NCBI GenBank assembly: GCA_019241805.1
Contig: JAFAWL010000302.1
Coordinates: forward strand, 1 to 6,105
Direction of reading: 5' to 3'
From: Actinomycetota bacterium
Lineage (GTDB): Bacteria > Actinomycetota > Actinomycetes > Mycobacteriales > Jatrophihabitantaceae
Length of the DNA: 6,105 nucleotides
The notes beneath the pieces were generated by a model that was not told where the DNA came from, did not search any database, and saw only the letters and a list, made by a program, of their open reading frames with translations. Below are positions 1 to 4,829 of this stretch, piece after piece. Numbering within the stretch: the first letter of the stretch is position 1; each line of letters begins with the position of its first letter. The position numbers and the translations under genes were made by a program.

Positions 1-164
1 GCGGTTGCCGGGTTGGGTTTCGTCCACGACTGGTAGCACGCCCGGCCCGCGAACTCGGCCAGCGCCTGCCCGCCATCGGCATCGGTCTCCCACGGGACGT
101 CGGCCGGCGCCTCGAAGTGCGTCCAGGCGATCACTTGGGCCTTCAGCGGGACGATGTCGGGCAC
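1..164 (-). CDS. thyX: Flavin-dependent thymidylate synthase ThyX, N-terminal part (gene runs off the left edge)
   Basis: ThyX makes dTMP from dUMP using FAD, NADPH and methylene-tetrahydrofolate, in the cytoplasm. Only the first 54 codons are present. They begin with GTG at 164 and read VPDIVPLKAQVIAWTHF, followed by a stretch with DVPWETDADGG (residues 22-32), EFAGRACYQSW (37-47) and KPNP (49-52). From memory this lines up almost without gaps with the N-terminus of mycobacterial ThyX, including the DVPW-TDADGG and EFAGRACYQSW blocks. The FAD-binding RHR signature and the catalytic residues would lie to the left, outside the window. The GTG start is chosen because an AGGAG Shine-Dalgarno lies 6 nt upstream (171-175) and the homologue begins at about this point. 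The gene follows ycaQ on the same strand with a 43-nt gap, so the two may share a transcript. A TAGGCT box at 205-210 could also give thyX its own promoter, but this is weak. Confidence 0.93.
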   Translation of the reverse strand, partial: MPDIVPLKAQVIAWTHFEAPADVPWETDADGGQALAEFAGRACYQSWTKPNPAT

Positions 165-170
165 GCGGCG

Positions 171-175
171 CTCCT
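171..175 (-). promoter_or_regulatory. Ribosome binding site of thyX
   Basis: Read on the minus strand, AGGAG sits 6 nt before the GTG at 164. It decides the thyX start, because no ATG or other good start codon lies in that frame between it and the ycaQ stop. Confidence 0.7.
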
Positions 176-207
176 GCGGTCGGGCGGTCTGGTCTTCGCG
201 GGTCAGC

Positions 208-1470
208 CTAACCGTCCTGCCCCGATCGCAGGGCCAGCGCGAGCGGCGCGGCGAGCTTGCCCCGCTCGCCCACCCGTACGTCGCTCAGGCCCAGCCAGGC
301 GGCCACCGAGCGCAACTCGGCCGCAAGCTGGACGGCAACCTCGCGCTGGTCGACGTCGGGTTCCAGAAACGCCCCTGGCACGAGCAGGATCCCGGCCGCC
401 CGGTCCGACTTCAGATCGACGCGGGCGACAAGCCGATCACCGAGCAGGAACGGCAACACGTAGTAGCCATACACCCGCCGCGGCGCCGGCGTGTAGATCT
501 CGATCCGATACCGGAAACCGAACAATCGCTGCGTGCGCTCCCGGTACCAGATCAGGTTGTCGAAGGGCGAGAGCAGCGCGCGCGCACGCACGCGACGGGG
601 CTGTCGGGCGTCAGGCCAGAGGTATGCCGGTGCTCGCCAGCCCTCGACGGTGATCGGCTCGAGCTCCCCCGCCTTGACCAACTCGGCTACCCGCAGTTTC
701 GACTCGCCCCGGCTGAGGCGGAAGTAGTCACCCAGGTCGGGTTCGGTGGCCACACCCATCGCCCGGGCGGCGATCCTAATCAGTTCGCGCTGCGACTCGC
801 TCTCGTCGGGGGTAGGTCGCGTCAGCACCTCGGCCGGTAGCACGCGCTCGGGAAGGTCATACAGACGCTCGAAGTTGACCCGCCGCGCTGCCGTCACCCG
901 ACCGGCCCAGAACAGGTACTCGAGCGCGACTTTGCCGTCATGCCAGTTCCACATCTGACCGGGGTGCCGCGGTGGCCGGAGCTGGCCGGTTTCGGAGGAA
1001 CGAATCGGCCCGCGCCGGGCGACGACGTCGAGCACCTCCTCGACCAGGCCCGGTCGGTCCTGGGCCATCCGGACCATGCCACCCCACGCCTCGGTCGCCG
1101 CCCGAGCCATCCGCCAGCGCAACAGCGGCTGAACCTCGACGGGCACTAGCGACGCTTCGTGCGCCCAATACTCGAACAGCTCTCGCCGGACCGGGCCCGC
1201 GGTGTGCGCCGTGAGGCGGTCGAGTGCCTCGCGCGGGTATGGGCCGAGGCGGGAGAACATCGGCAGGTAGTGCGATCGGCAGAACACGTTGACCGAGTCC
1301 AGTTGGAGCACGCCGAGGCGCGACATCACCCGGCGCAGGTGCCGCGCATCGACTCGACCGGCCGGTCGAGGATCGGCGAAGCCCTGCGCGGCCAACGCGA
1401 TGCGGCGGGCGGCCGCGGCACCGAGCCGCCGCGGCCGGGCCGGTCCGACCGCGGGAGGAGAGGACGTCAT
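208..1470 (-). CDS. YcaQ/AlkX-family DNA glycosylase (winged-helix, DNA-crosslink repair)
   Basis: This 420-residue protein belongs to the HTH_42 (former DUF1006) family. Its characterised members, E. coli YcaQ/AlkX and Streptomyces AlkZ, remove bulky N7-alkylguanines and unhook interstrand crosslinks. Family landmarks visible are LQLDSVNVFCRSHYLP (residues 55-70), EYWAHEASLVP (100-110), GKVALEYLFWAGRV (179-192), LLSPFDNLIWYRER (299-312), LFGFRYRIEIYTP (316-328) and YGYYVLPFLLGDRLVARVD (334-352). Gln56-Leu57-Asp58 fits the Gln-hydrophobic-Asp catalytic motif reported for the YcaQ/AlkX branch; the AlkZ branch has Gln-x-Gln. The length is near the family norm of about 400. The ATG at 1470 has no Shine-Dalgarno, but a TACAGT box lies 9 nt upstream, so the mRNA may be nearly leaderless. 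The gene is divergent from dedA and lies upstream of thyX. That it acts on crosslinks here is inferred from the family. Confidence 0.9.
   Translation of the reverse strand: MTSSPPAVGPARPRRLGAAAARRIALAAQGFADPRPAGRVDARHLRRVMSRLGVLQLDSVNVFCRSHYLPMFSRLGPYPREALDRLTAHTAGPVRRELFEYWAHEASLVPVEVQPLLRWRMARAATEAWGGMVRMAQDRPGLVEEVLDVVARRGPIRSSETGQLRPPRHPGQMWNWHDGKVALEYLFWAGRVTAARRVNFERLYDLPERVLPAEVLTRPTPDESESQRELIRIAARAMGVATEPDLGDYFRLSRGESKLRVAELVKAGELEPITVEGWRAPAYLWPDARQPRRVRARALLSPFDNLIWYRERTQRLFGFRYRIEIYTPAPRRVYGYYVLPFLLGDRLVARVDLKSDRAAGILLVPGAFLEPDVDQREVAVQLAAELRSVAAWLGLSDVRVGERGKLAAPLALALRSGQDG
1353..1370. repeat. Perfect 18-bp palindrome inside the ycaQ coding sequence
   Basis: CTCGACCGGCCGGTCGAG is identical to its reverse complement over all 18 bases. 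It lies in the 5' part of the ycaQ gene, about codons 34-40, encoding the Arg/Pro/Ala/Gly-rich stretch around PRPAGRV. It is GC-rich, so chance is a real possibility. It could also form a cruciform or RNA hairpin, or act as a protein site about 100 nt inside the gene. Confidence 0.6.
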
Positions 1471-1479
1471 CGACTGGCG

Positions 1480-1485
1480 ACTGTA
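1480..1485 (-). promoter_or_regulatory. Candidate -10 box of ycaQ (near-leaderless promoter)
   Basis: On the minus strand TACAGT matches the actinobacterial TANNNT -10 pattern. It ends 9 nt before the ATG at 1470, placing the expected transcription start within about 3 nt of the start codon. No TTGACA-like -35 is evident, and no Shine-Dalgarno precedes the ATG, which fits a leaderless mRNA. Confidence 0.4.
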
Positions 1486-1541
1486 CGGACCGGGTCGGAC
1501 ATCACGCGGCGTCGAGCGCGGCCGGTCCGGCCCGTCCGTGC

Positions 1542-1547
1542 AACGAT
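1542..1547 (+). promoter_or_regulatory. Candidate -10 box of the dedA-family gene
   Basis: AACGAT, preceded by TGC as in an extended -10 element, ends 6 nt before the GTG at 1554. Transcription would then begin on the start codon itself. The first base is A instead of the usual T, so the match is imperfect. No Shine-Dalgarno is present, which makes a leaderless start the best explanation. Confidence 0.3.
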
Positions 1548-1553
1548 CTAAGT

Positions 1554-2204
1554 GTGTTCGAGCACGTGATCCGGCAGATCGGCGACGCCGTGGGCTCGTG
1601 GCTGTACGTGATTGCGGCCGCGTTGGCCTTCGGCGAGGCGGCGGTCCTGCTCGGCATGGTGCTGCCGGGCGAGACCGCGCTCCTGGTCGCCGGCGTCTTT
1701 TGTGAGCGGGGCGTACTGAGCCTGTGGGTGATGATCCCGCTCGCGTTCGTCGCCGCGGTGGTCGGGGACTCCGTCGGATTCGAGTTCGGCCGAAAATTCG
1801 GGCCGCCGCTTCGCCGGTCCCGGTTGGGCGTGTGGGTCGGCGAGCACCGGTGGGCCGCAGTCGACGGTTTTCTGCACCGCCATGGCGGGAAGGCCGTCTT
1901 CCTGGGCCGACTCACCGCCCTGTTCCGTGCCCTCGTCCCGTCGATGGCCGGCATGAGCGGCATGCGCTACCGGACGTTCGTCGCATGGAACGTAGCCGGT
2001 GGGCTGATCTGGGCGCCAGGGTGCGTCTTGCTCGGTTACGCGTTCTCCAGCGCGCTGTCGACTGTCGGCAGCGTGCTGACGTGGGCGCCGCTGGCAGTGC
2101 TTGCGGTCGTCGTTGTCGCCTACCTCGGATTGCACCTGCGGCGACGGCGGCGAGAGCGGGCCGAGGCGGCGGCGTACAGCGCCGCCGACCTCTCCGAAAG
2201 CTGA
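1554..2204 (+). CDS. DedA-family (VTT/SNARE-associated domain) membrane protein
   Basis: This 216-residue integral membrane protein belongs to the DedA superfamily, whose members help move or scramble phospholipids, in some bacteria the undecaprenyl-phosphate carrier, and support envelope homeostasis. Visible landmarks are the first hydrophobic segment with Gly27-Glu28, the re-entrant-loop motif LPGE (37-40), GD at 71-72, EFGRKFG (77-83), VFLGRLTALFRALVPSMAG (115-133) and hydrophobic segments near 145-165 and 172-193. Glu28/Glu40 and Arg119/Arg125 keep the 12- and 6-residue spacings of the essential Glu39/Asp51 and Arg130/Arg136 of E. coli YqjA/YghB. Here Asp51 is replaced by Glu. The C-terminus is a basic patch (LRRRRRER, 195-202) followed by an Ala/Ser-rich tail, probably cytoplasmic. 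The start is the GTG at 1554. The GNAT gene follows after 30 nt. The substrate is not determined. Confidence 0.9.
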   Translation: MFEHVIRQIGDAVGSWLYVIAAALAFGEAAVLLGMVLPGETALLVAGVFCERGVLSLWVMIPLAFVAAVVGDSVGFEFGRKFGPPLRRSRLGVWVGEHRWAAVDGFLHRHGGKAVFLGRLTALFRALVPSMAGMSGMRYRTFVAWNVAGGLIWAPGCVLLGYAFSSALSTVGSVLTWAPLAVLAVVVVAYLGLHLRRRRRERAEAAAYSAADLSES

Positions 2205-2221
2205 CTGCCCGGAGCCCCGAC

Positions 2222-2227
2222 TACGTT
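2222..2227 (+). promoter_or_regulatory. Candidate -10 box giving a leaderless GNAT transcript
   Basis: TACGTT fits TANNNT and ends 7 nt before the ATG at 2235, so transcription should start at or within one base of the ATG. No Shine-Dalgarno lies in the 30-nt gap after the dedA-family gene. This suggests the acetyltransferase has its own promoter in addition to any read-through. Confidence 0.45.
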
Positions 2228-2234
2228 GGTCGCC

Positions 2235-2771
2235 ATGGCCGACGTCAGTGTGCGCTCCGCGGCGATCACCGACGTCGGCGACATCGCGCGCATCCAGGTC
2301 GAGACCTGGCGCGTCGGTTATGCCGAGATCCTGCCCGCGGCTGTGCTCGATCAGCTCTCGGTCGACACGGCGACCGCCGCATGGACCGACGCGCTGAGCC
2401 AGCCCCCGACGGCCCGGCATCACGTCCTCGTGGCACTCGAGCAGCAGTGGGTGGTCGGTTTTGCCGTGCTGGGTCCTGACGACGACCCGCAACCGGCGGA
2501 TCCGGCCATCGACACGACCTCGCTGGTCGGGCCGATCCTGGTCGAGCCTCGGTTCGGCCGGCGAGGTCACGGTTCGCGACTACTCGCCGCGTGCGTGGAC
2601 CACGCGCGGGCCGATGGGCTGACCCGAGCGGTGGCTTGGTTACCCGAGGCCGATTCGGTCTCGCGCTCGTTCTACGGCGACGCGGGCTGGGAAGCCGATG
2701 GATTCGCCCGCGTCCTCGACACCGGCGCCGGCGAGCTACGGGAGGTGCGCATCCATACGTCGCTGGTCTGA
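2235..2771 (+). CDS. GNAT-family N-acetyltransferase
   Basis: This 178-residue single-domain protein is predicted to transfer acetyl from acetyl-CoA to an amine; the substrate is unknown. The N-terminal strand-helix VRSAAITDVGDIARIQVETW (6-25), then GY and ILP (28-34), is typical of general GNATs. The central strands are HHVLVALEQQWVVGFAVL (62-79). Motif A is VGPILVEPRFGRRGHGSRLL (98-117), where RRGHGS forms the acetyl-CoA pyrophosphate loop. Strictly, the Q/R-x-x-G-x-G/A consensus has Gly108 in its first position, a mild deviation. SVSRSFYGDAGWEADGFARV (141-160) is motif B, with the usual FY--AGW. The ATG at 2235 is preferred to an in-frame TTG three codons earlier, because the TACGTT box overlaps that TTG and places transcription start next to the ATG. 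The gene ends facing the flotillin cluster. Confidence 0.9.
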   Translation: MADVSVRSAAITDVGDIARIQVETWRVGYAEILPAAVLDQLSVDTATAAWTDALSQPPTARHHVLVALEQQWVVGFAVLGPDDDPQPADPAIDTTSLVGPILVEPRFGRRGHGSRLLAACVDHARADGLTRAVAWLPEADSVSRSFYGDAGWEADGFARVLDTGAGELREVRIHTSLV

Positions 2772-2801
2772 CTGTTCCGCGGCAGGGTGGCGGCGGTCAG
2801 A
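2767..2801. terminator. Possible bidirectional terminator hairpin at the convergent junction
   Basis: TCTGAC (2767-2772) pairs perfectly with GTCAGA (2796-2801). The stem continues inward with T-G, G-C, T-G and T-G pairs, leaving a GC-rich loop. Both arms contain the TGA stop codons of the converging genes. There is no T-run on either side, so it would be an actinobacterial-type hairpin without a U-tract, if it works at all. Confidence 0.35.
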
Positions 2802-3072
2802 TTGGCGGCTGGTCGAATACGAGCGGCCAGACGTCGAGCAGCCGGAACAGCCAGATGTCCATGCGCGTGAGCCGGTCCGGCCGGTATTCGCTGACCACGG
2901 CCGAGCGGATGTTCTGCAGATTCAACAGCAGGCTCGCCCCGGCGGGATTGGTCGTCCACACGGTGATGCCCTTGGACATCGCCGCACCGAGCCAGTCGCG
3001 AACGGCGTCGGCGGAATCCTCCGGAAAGTGCAGCACGATCTGTAATTCCGGTGAGGTGACGTAGGCGCCCAT
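2797..3072 (-). CDS. Hypothetical protein, 91 aa, third gene of the NfeD-flotillin cluster
   Basis: I do not recognise this family. The 91-residue protein starts at ATG 3072, only 9 nt after the flotillin stop, with no clear Shine-Dalgarno, so it is probably translated by coupling with the flotillin. Nearly every codon ends in G or C, which supports real coding. By eye it has a strand (ELQIVLHF, 9-16), a helix (about 19-34), a strand (ITVWTT, 36-41), a longer strand (ASLLLNLQNIRSAVVSEY, 46-63) and a hydrophobic, aromatic C-terminal segment (MDIWLFRLLDVWPLVF, 71-86). There is no signal peptide or classic transmembrane helix, although the C-terminal segment could lie along a membrane or bind a partner. 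There is no cysteine. Its position suggests a role linked to flotillin; that is inference only. The gene ends 25 nt from the convergent GNAT gene. Confidence 0.8.
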   Translation of the reverse strand: MGAYVTSPELQIVLHFPEDSADAVRDWLGAAMSKGITVWTTNPAGASLLLNLQNIRSAVVSEYRPDRLTRMDIWLFRLLDVWPLVFDQPPI

Positions 3073-3081
3073 CGACTGTCG

Positions 3082-4419
3082 CTACCGCGAGGGTGAGATC
3101 GCCCGGGAGGGACGTTCGTCGTCATCGTCACCGGCAGTGGCGACGCCCTTCTTGACCGAGTTCAGGATAGCCAGCCCCTGACCGACCAGCGACGACACGA
3201 TCTCGGTTACCCCTTCGGAGCCGTTGAGGACGGTCAGGTTGGAGCCGGCCAGTCCCTGCGCCGCCTTTTCGACGATCATCGGCAGCTGATTGATCAGCTG
3301 CTGGTCGAGCGCCACTCGGTTGTGGGACTCGGCCGCCTCGGCGAGGATCTTGGTCCGTTCCGCGTCGGCGGCAGCCAGGATCTTGACCTTCTCCGCGTCC
3401 GCCTCGGCCGGGCGCACGACCGTTGAGATCAACGTCTGCCGGGCGAGTTCGGCCTGCTGCTGCGCCAGCGCCGTCTGCGCGTCGATCACCTGCTGTTGCG
3501 CCACCGCGTGCGCCAACGGACCGGACTGATCGGATTTGGCCTGAGCGGCCTGCACCTCCGCCGTGTACTGCGCCTTGGCCACCGCGGTGGTGCGCGCGTA
3601 GTCGGCCTGGTTCCGATCGGACTCCTGCTGCGCCTCGGCGGCGATCTGCGACGCTTTGGATCGCGCCACGGCGGTCTCGGCCTCGTAGTTGGCCTGATTG
3701 CGCATAGATTCCTGCGCCGCCGACGCGGCCGTCGCCGCCGCGGCCGACTTCGCCGCCTCGACCTCGGCCGCGTACTGCGCCTGGACGATCTCGGTTTGCC
3801 GGGCATATTCGGCCTGCGCGCGTCGTGACGCCTGGTCGGCTTCGGCGGCGGCTTGCTGCGCCTTGGACTGGGCGATCTGGGCGGCCTGCTGGATCGCGGC
3901 ATTGTGTGGCGCAGCCATCGCCGCTATGTATCCCAGACCCATGTCGTCGATCGATTGGATCTGCAGGGCGTCGACCGACAGCCCAATCTTGGCCATCTCT
4001 TCCTTCGAGCCGTCCAGGACCTCGGACGCAAGCTTCTGCCGCTCAGTGACGATCTCCTCGACCGTCATCGAGCCGATGATCGAACGCAAGTGTCCGGAAA
4101 AGATCCGGCCGGTGAGCACCGACATCTGGGACTGGTCGGAGAGGAAGCGCTGTGACGCGTTCACGATCGACTCGGTGTCGTTTCCCACTTTGAAGGCGAT
4201 GACTGCCTTGACCTTCAGGCCGATGCCTTGCTTGGTGACGCAGTTCTCCTCTACCTCGGCCTCGGACATCGATAGGGTGATGAAGCGAACCTTGCGAAAC
4301 AGCGGCATGACGAAGGAGCCGCGACCGGTGACGACTCGAAACGGCGCTTCGGCCGCTTTACTCTTGCCGCCAGAGATGAGCATCGCCTCATCCGGCGCGG
4401 GCACGTGATATCCGAACAC
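3082..4419 (-). CDS. Flotillin-family SPFH protein
   Basis: This 445-residue protein belongs to the flotillin class of SPFH proteins, which form large oligomers on the inner face of the membrane and organise microdomains. The start is the GTG at 4419 (MFGYHVPAPDEAMLISGG), with a GAGGAG site 6 nt upstream. The SPFH region runs from about residue 27 to 180: APFRVVTGRGSFVMP, TLSMSEAEVEENCVTKQGI, VKAVIAFKVG, FLSDQ, GHLRSIIGSMTVEEIVTER, and LQIQSIDD. PHNAAIQ (171-177) leads into an Ala/Gln/Glu-rich coiled coil (about 178-365) with repeated units. The C-terminal flotillin block is SHNRVALDQQLINQLP (365-380) and QGLAGSNLTVLNG (388-400). No N-terminal transmembrane hairpin is seen; attachment resembles that of eukaryotic flotillin more than Bacillus FloT. 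The tail ends in DDDDERPSR and further serines. It lies 39 nt after the NfeD-like gene and 9 nt before the 91-aa gene. Confidence 0.95.
   Translation of the reverse strand: MFGYHVPAPDEAMLISGGKSKAAEAPFRVVTGRGSFVMPLFRKVRFITLSMSEAEVEENCVTKQGIGLKVKAVIAFKVGNDTESIVNASQRFLSDQSQMSVLTGRIFSGHLRSIIGSMTVEEIVTERQKLASEVLDGSKEEMAKIGLSVDALQIQSIDDMGLGYIAAMAAPHNAAIQQAAQIAQSKAQQAAAEADQASRRAQAEYARQTEIVQAQYAAEVEAAKSAAAATAASAAQESMRNQANYEAETAVARSKASQIAAEAQQESDRNQADYARTTAVAKAQYTAEVQAAQAKSDQSGPLAHAVAQQQVIDAQTALAQQQAELARQTLISTVVRPAEADAEKVKILAAADAERTKILAEAAESHNRVALDQQLINQLPMIVEKAAQGLAGSNLTVLNGSEGVTEIVSSLVGQGLAILNSVKKGVATAGDDDDERPSRAISPSR
3565..3834 (-). repeat. Three related heptad-like repeats in the flotillin coiled coil
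   Basis: Three copies of a unit of about 21 residues occur in the flotillin. Residues 196-216 contain QASRRAQAEYARQ, 236-256 contain QESMRNQANYEAE and 265-285 contain QESDRNQADYART. At the DNA level these are about 3772-3834, 3652-3714 and 3565-3627. The start-to-start spacings are 40 and 29 residues, so the expansion is not perfectly regular. The first and third copies also share AQY-AEV-AA immediately afterwards. This looks like internal duplication that lengthened the coiled coil. Confidence 0.7.
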
Positions 4420-4425
4420 GAATCT

Positions 4426-4431
4426 CTCCTC
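4426..4431 (-). promoter_or_regulatory. Ribosome binding site of the flotillin gene
   Basis: On the minus strand GAGGAG lies 6 nt before the GTG at 4419. It fixes the flotillin start and is one of the two strong Shine-Dalgarno sites in the window. Confidence 0.75.
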
Positions 4432-4458
4432 AGGGTTACCGATCTCAGATTGTCAATC

Positions 4459-4710
4459 TCACATTTGATGACCGGTTCCGCCGATGTTCCACGGAACGAC
4501 AACGACCTTTCGCTGGCCGAGATCGGACACGACCAGCACGACATCGTTGCGCGCGAGCGGCTCGTCGCAGAAAGCAAGAAACGTTTCCGTGCCACCACGA
4601 ATCGACACTTCAATCTCACCGGCCCGTCCGCGGCCGTTGGACGCGACGATCACGCGGCCGGTGCAGCCGACGACCGGCTGCGCGTGCGGGCCGTCCTCGT
4701 CGTCGGCCAT
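4459..4710 (-). CDS. Short NfeD-like OB-fold protein paired with the flotillin
   Basis: This 83-residue soluble protein matches the pattern of the C-terminal OB-fold domain of NfeD proteins, which are usual partners of SPFH/flotillin proteins. By eye it is all beta: VVGCTGRVIVAS (13-24), RAGEIEVSIRGGTETFLAF (29-47), DEPLARNDVVLVVSD (49-63) and GQRKVVVVPW (65-74). The G--G-V opening, the AGE-EV strand, the A---EP-R--V-VV core and the final V-VVPW strand are NfeD-like. It lacks the ClpP-type protease and transmembrane segments of full-length NfeD, and has no signal peptide, so it is presumably cytoplasmic. It starts at ATG 4710 after a purine-rich GGGGGA, a weak ribosome site only 2 nt from the ATG. 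The flotillin follows after 39 nt. The family assignment rests on pattern and context; a different small OB-fold family is possible. Confidence 0.75.
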   Translation of the reverse strand: MADDEDGPHAQPVVGCTGRVIVASNGRGRAGEIEVSIRGGTETFLAFCDEPLARNDVVLVVSDLGQRKVVVVPWNIGGTGHQM

Positions 4711-4746
4711 GGTCCCCCGTTCACGCTGTTGGACGTTTCGGCGCTG

Positions 4747-4759
4747 ACGCTACTAGTAG
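4747..4759 (-). promoter_or_regulatory. Candidate promoter/operator of the NfeD-flotillin cluster
   Basis: The only intergenic space before the cluster is 4711-4829. On the minus strand it contains a TAGCGT box (4747-4752) that fits TANNNT, with a leader of about 30 nt to the ATG at 4710. Overlapping it is a perfect 10-bp palindrome, CTACTAGTAG (4750-4759), which could be an operator half of this promoter. No convincing -35 is seen. Confidence 0.3.
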
Positions 4760-4769
4760 GGGTGGGCCC

Positions 4770-4793
4770 TCGGCCGTTCGAGGCGGCGGCCGA
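4770..4793 (-). terminator. Possible terminator hairpin after the molybdoenzyme gene
   Basis: TCGGCCG (4770-4776) and CGGCCGA (4787-4793) form a perfect 7-bp GC-rich inverted repeat around a 10-nt loop. It begins 36 nt past the stop codon of the molybdoenzyme gene and lies before the candidate promoter of the next cluster. There is no T-run, so termination is plausible but unproven. Confidence 0.35.
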
Positions 4794-4829
4794 TCCGTGC
4801 ACTTCGATCACCGCGCCAATGGGGACGCG

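Noticed and set aside
117..840. Two overlapping plus-strand open frames (117-653 and 154-840) opposite ycaQ
   Set aside because: No recognisable domain, low-complexity Arg/Pro/Ala content, and the opposite strand has the full YcaQ/AlkX motif set.
208..1470. The glycosylase as an antibiotic self-resistance gene of the AlkZ type
   Set aside because: The catalytic triad reads Gln-Leu-Asp, not Gln-x-Gln, and no biosynthetic genes lie nearby.
2226..2234. TTG at 2226 as an earlier start of the GNAT gene
   Set aside because: It would add only three residues, has no Shine-Dalgarno, and overlaps the TACGTT box that would place the transcription start next to the ATG at 2235.
1548..2570. A 340-codon open frame on the minus strand across the dedA-family and GNAT genes
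   Set aside because: Its translation is Arg/Asp/Gly/His-rich without any family motif. It overlaps two well-recognised genes on the other strand, and long antisense frames are common in high-GC DNA.
3698..4408. A 236-codon plus-strand open frame rich in Ala, Cys, Ser and Ile opposite the flotillin
   Set aside because: It is the mirror frame of the Ala/Glu/Gln-rich flotillin; the repetitive composition explains the absence of stop codons.
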